Below, piece after piece: positions 36,841 through 40,452 of a stretch of 40,452 nt of DNA; position 1 is the stretch's first letter; each line of letters starts with the position of its first letter. The DNA is taken from positions 1 through 40,452 of the forward strand of contig CAVWBP010000016.1 of assembly GCA_963753165.1 (NCBI GenBank), in the 5' to 3' direction. The position numbers and the translations under genes were made by a program. This DNA comes from JAKLQR01 sp963753165 (lineage in GTDB: Bacteria; Nitrospirota; Thermodesulfovibrionia; Thermodesulfovibrionales; SM23-35). The notes under the pieces were generated by a model that did not search any database, was not told where the DNA came from, and worked only from the letters and a program-made list of their open reading frames with translations.

Positions 36841-39282
36841 TGGAACGCTATATCTGTATTCACGGACATTTCTACCAGCCGCCGAGGGAGAATCCCTGGC
36901 TCGAAGATATCGAGATACAGGATTCTGCATACCCTTATCACGACTGGAACGAGAGGATTGCCGCCGAATGTTACGCCCCGAATTCAGCATCAAGGAACCT
37001 TGACAATGAGGGGAGGATCCTCGATATCGCAAGCAACTACTCGAGGATAAGCTTTAATTTCGGCCCTACTCTTCTTTCATGGATGGAGCACTCCGATCCG
37101 GAGGCCTACCACGCCATACTCGAAGCGGACAAACAGAGCATCGCCTGGCGTTCCGGACACGGCAATGCACTTGCACAGGTATATAACCACATCATCATGC
37201 CGCTTGCCGGCGCCCTTGACAGGAGCACACAGATCCTCTGGGGCGTCAGTGATTTCGAATCCCGGTTCAGGCGTCCCCCCGAAGGCATGTGGCTTGCGGA
37301 AACAGCAGCGGACAACGAGACCCTGGACCTCCTCGCGGAATACGGAATAAAATTTACGATCCTTGCCCCGAGGCAGGCCGGAGAGTACGGAAGATCGGGA
37401 CCGGCAAGTGGAAAGACGTAAGCGGTTCGCGGATCGACCCCTCAAGGGCCTATCTCTGCAGATTACCGTCCGGCAGGACGATCAATCTCTTTTTTTATGA
37501 CGGGCCGATTTCCCAGGCGGTTGCATTTGAAAACCTTTTAAAAAAGGGGGAAAATTTCGCACACCGGCTCTTATCAGGATTTTCCGATCAGCGCACCTGG
37601 CCGCAGCTCGTCCATATCGGCACCGACGGTGAAACATACGGCCATCACCAGAGGTTCGGAGACATGGCCCTGGCCTATGCCCTCAACCACATCGAGGGGA
37701 ACGGCCTTGCCCGGGTTACGAATTATGGCGAATACCTTGAGAAGCATCCGCCCACCCATGAAGTGCAGATATTCGAGAATTCCTCATGGAGTTGTGTCCA
37801 TGGCATAGAACGGTGGAGGGATGACTGCGGATGCAATTCCGGCGGACATCCGGGATGGAATCAGGCATGGAGAAAGCCGCTCAGAGAAGCCCTCGACTGG
37901 CTGAGGGAGCGGTTCTCATTCATCTACGAAAATGCAGCCTCCGAATATCTCAAAGACCCGTGGGAAGCGCGGGACAGATACATCGGGGTTATTCTTGACC
38001 GCTCCAAAGAGAACGTGGAGAATTTTTTCCGGGCGCATTCGGCAAAACCGTTGTCGCACGATGAAAAAATCCTTGTCCTTAAGCTCCTCGAAATGCAGCG
38101 GCATGCGATGCTGATGTACACAAGCTGCGGCTGGTTCTTCGACGAACTCTCAGGACTGGAGACAGTGCAGGTCATCCAATATGCAGGTCGGGCCATCCAG
38201 CTCTCGGAGGATATCTTCACGGACGGACTTGAAGACTCGTTCAAGGCGAGGCTTGCCCAGGCAAAGAGCAATATTCCGGAACATGAAAACGGCATGGTCA
38301 TCTACGATAAATTCGTCAAGCCGGCCATGTTGGATCTGAAAAAGGTGGGCGCTCACTATGCGGTCAGCTCCCTCTTTGAGGACTATATTGACGAAACGGA
38401 TATATACAGCTATGCAGTGACAAAAGAGGACTATACAAAGACACCCGCAGGCACTACCACAACCGCGATAGGGAGGGTAACGGTCTCATCCCGGATAACG
38501 GGGAATCCGAACAGATAAGTTTCTGCGCGCTGCACTTCGGCGGTCATGCATTGAACGGAGGAGTCCGCACCTTTCTGGGCGAGAATGCCTATCAGTCCAT
38601 GAAGAATGAGATCCTTTCGACATTCGAGACGGGGGAATTTGCGGATATTGTACGCGTTATGGACAACCACTTCGGGATGCATAATTATTCGCTCGTCAAT
38701 CTGTTCCGGGACCAGCAGCGGGCCATCGTTAACCTGCTCATCGGGCAGACGATGGAAGAGTTCGAAACCGCATACCGCCAGATGTATGAGCACAACAGGA
38801 TCCTCATGGGTTTCCTTCAGGGGATGGGGATACCGGTGAAAAGGTCGTTTCTCGCCGCTGCGGAATTCACCCTCAACGCGGAACTGAAACGCGCCTTCAC
38901 CGAAGAAGTCCATTCCGCGGACAGGATACAGAGCATATTCAGCGATATGAAACGCTGGGAGGTCCCGCTCGATACGGTAGAAATCGAGTTCGCAGTGCGG
39001 CGGGGCCTCGAACGACTGATAGAAAATTTTTCCCGGAATCATCCGGACACCGGCTTGCTCCTCGAAATTCAGAAGAGGCTGGAACTGCTCAGGCTTCTGC
39101 CGATAGAAATCAATTACTGGCAGACGCAGAATATATACTACAAAATTGCAAAGACCACATACCGCGAAATCCTTGCCAGGGCAGGGACAGGCGATGAAGA
39201 GGCAAACAGATGGACCGCAACATTCACCTATATCGGGGAAATGCTCTTCTTCAATGTTGCGGCAATACTCCCGGCGGACTAG
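36840..39282 (+). CDS. GH57 glucanase with DUF3536, frameshifted
   Basis: A cytoplasmic protein of about 814 residues. The N-terminal GH57 domain begins MERYICIHGHFYQPPRENPW, with later FNFGPTLLSWME, WLAETAADNETLDLLAEYGIKFTILAPRQA and HIGTDGETYGHHQRFGDMALAYAL. The rest is DUF3536-type (about residues 290-814), including FENSSWSCVHGIERWRDDCGCN. Two frame breaks each lack one base: near 37380 and in a G-run at 38500-38503 (five G's give ITGESEQISFCALHFGGHALNGG). GH57 enzymes cut or transfer alpha-glucans; the exact activity of this DUF3536 form is not known to me. It sits between treZ and treY, so a debranching or trimming step in the same route is likely. Confidence 0.82.
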
Positions 39283-39295
39283 ACAGGAGGAACGG

Positions 39296-40452
39296 TTGAA
39301 AAAAGAGACGCTTCTCGTACCAAGGATACCCGTTTCAACGTACAGGGTACAGTTCAATAAAGAGTTCACGTTCGCACAGGCGGGGCGGATCATCCCCTAT
39401 CTGCACCGCCTCGGCATAACCGACCTTTATTCTTCGCCCTATCTCCAGGCAAAAGAGGGAAGTGTGCATGGATACGACATCGTCAACCCCATGGTGTTGA
39501 ACCCCGAAATAGGCACAGAGGATGAATACGCTGCATTGGCCGGCAAACTCAGGAAATACGGGATGGGGCAGATACTTGATATCGTACCGAACCATATGTG
39601 CATCACGAGCAGACTGAATACGTGGTGGACAGACGTCCTCGAAAACGGTCAGAGTTCCCTCTACTCGCATTTCTTCGATATCGACTGGAATCCGGTGAAG
39701 AAAGAACTGAGGAACAAGCTCCTCCTCCCCATCCTTGGCGAGCAGTATGGAAGGGTGCTCGAAAACCAGGAACTGAAGCTCGAATTCAGGGAAGGCAGGT
39801 TCTGTATCTGCTACTACGATCATGTGCTCCCGATACGGCCCAAGACCTATGTGAACATTCTTGCCCATGGTCTTGACGAACTGAAAATAACCCTCGCTGA
39901 AGACAACCCGGATTTCCTGGAACTCCTGAGCATCATAACCGCACTGAAGAACCTCCCGTCCTATAAGGAAAAGGACCAGCAGAGACGCTATGAACGGGAC
40001 CGCGAAAAGGAGATCATCAGGAAACGGCTCATGAAATTGCACAAGAGGAGCCAGGAGGTCAGGGCGTTTATCGGCCAGAATCTGACTGCATTCAACGGGG
40101 TCAAAGGAGAACCGGGAAGTTTCGACCTCCTTGATACGCTTGTCAACGAACAGGTATACAGACTCTCGTTCTGGAGGGTTGCGACGGAAGAGATAAATTA
40201 CCGGAGATTTTTCGATATCAACGACCTCGCCGCCATCAGGATGGAAGATCCGGATGTATTCAGGAACACTCACCGGCTTGTGATGCGGCTGGTCAGGGAA
40301 GGGATCGTCACCGGCCTCAGAGTCGACCATCCCGACGGGCTTTACAACCCTCTGGAATATTTCGAGTGGCTCCAGCGAAGCTGTTTCGTACAATTGCGGA
40401 TCGGCCACATGGAGAAGGTAAAAAAAGACATCCCACCCGAAGTGCTCGAAAA
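39296..40452 (+). CDS. treY: malto-oligosyltrehalose synthase, 3' end beyond window
   Basis: The first 385 or so residues of a GH13_26 enzyme that turns the reducing end of maltodextrin into trehalosyl linkage. The start is TTG 39296 with AGGAGG at 39285-39290, five bases away, 13 bp after the GH57 stop. Visible text: IPVSTYRVQFNKEFTFAQAGRIIPYLHRLGITDLYSSPYLQAKEGSVHGYDIVNP, then GQILDIVPNHMC, WWTDVLENGQSSLYSHFFDIDW, later WRVATEEINYRRFFDINDLAAIRME and the nucleophile motif GLRVDHPDGLYNP near residue 345. No stop occurs before the window edge. Full-length TreY is about 900 residues, so the C-terminal half is missing here. Confidence 0.92.
   Translation, partial: MKKETLLVPRIPVSTYRVQFNKEFTFAQAGRIIPYLHRLGITDLYSSPYLQAKEGSVHGYDIVNPMVLNPEIGTEDEYAALAGKLRKYGMGQILDIVPNHMCITSRLNTWWTDVLENGQSSLYSHFFDIDWNPVKKELRNKLLLPILGEQYGRVLENQELKLEFREGRFCICYYDHVLPIRPKTYVNILAHGLDELKITLAEDNPDFLELLSIITALKNLPSYKEKDQQRRYERDREKEIIRKRLMKLHKRSQEVRAFIGQNLTAFNGVKGEPGSFDLLDTLVNEQVYRLSFWRVATEEINYRRFFDINDLAAIRMEDPDVFRNTHRLVMRLVREGIVTGLRVDHPDGLYNPLEYFEWLQRSCFVQLRIGHMEKVKKDIPPEVLE

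Noticed and set aside
39335..40408. 357-codon minus-strand frame near the right edge
   Set aside because: It is antisense to treY, which carries clear GH13_26 motifs and continues past the window with AGGAGG and a TTG start.
1..40452. CRISPR array, tRNA or rRNA genes, insertion sequences
   Set aside because: I saw no regularly spaced repeats of 20-40 bp, no cloverleaf-like sequence and no transposase frame. Only short repeats at 26126 and 27164 recur.

Overview
The window reads like a chromosomal segment of a Gram-negative, moderate-GC bacterium. The mix of DUF4398 and solute-binding lipoproteins, a GT81 glucosyl-phosphoglycerate synthase, DUF5752 next to TreT, and GlgE/TreS-maltokinase/TreZ/DUF3536/TreY in one run suggests Nitrospirota (Thermodesulfovibrionia-like). 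That placement is inference from gene content, not a computed one. Almost every gene concerns osmotic balance, alpha-glucan/trehalose metabolism or ion flux.

Layout. 1-2148: the end of an NhaD/ArsB-type ion transporter and a tandem universal stress protein. 2149-2453: intergenic, with three consecutive hairpins. 2454-4612 (minus): an MpgP/GpgP-type HAD phosphatase and a DUF4147/MOFRL glycerate kinase, overlapping by 4 bp. 4843-5525: a Phd-VapC pair whose toxin lacks the first catalytic Asp. 5561-6769: GpgS-like GT81 synthase. 6861-9941: an envelope set made of a DUF4398 lipoprotein, two coiled-coil proteins, an unlisted 40-residue membrane peptide and an M23 peptidase. 9926-13891: two MscS channels, DUF5752 and TreT, each overlapping the next by 13-19 bp. 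13905-15684: ClC-CBS channel/transporter. 15707-18153: class II asparagine synthetase and a C-N hydrolase. 18258-22416: sugar ABC importer (lipoprotein, two permeases, ATPase). 22432-24690: SLC12-like transporter. 24691-27724: a gene-poor accessory zone with a Fic protein, an AbrB/PIN toxin-antitoxin pair, repeats and palindromes. 27725-40452: GlgE, TreS-maltokinase, GlgB, TreZ, GH57/DUF3536 and the start of TreY, packed head to tail.

How it fits together. The genes encode three separate trehalose routes: TreT from NDP-glucose plus glucose, TreS from maltose, and TreY/TreZ from glucan. GlgE and maltokinase link trehalose to glucan through maltose-1-phosphate, and GlgB branches the glucan. GpgS and the phosphatase would make glucosylglycerate (or mannosylglycerate). 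MscS, ClC, SLC12-like and NhaD-like proteins would handle turgor and ions, and the ABC importer may bring in trehalose or maltose. I read the window as one osmoadaptation island.

Data quality. Eight genes (M23, treT, clc, fic, glgE, treS-mak, treZ, GH57) are interrupted by eleven single-base indels. In each case the reading frame restores a full-length, motif-complete protein when the indel is corrected. Sequencing or assembly error is the most economical reading, so these are annotated as whole genes with frameshifts.
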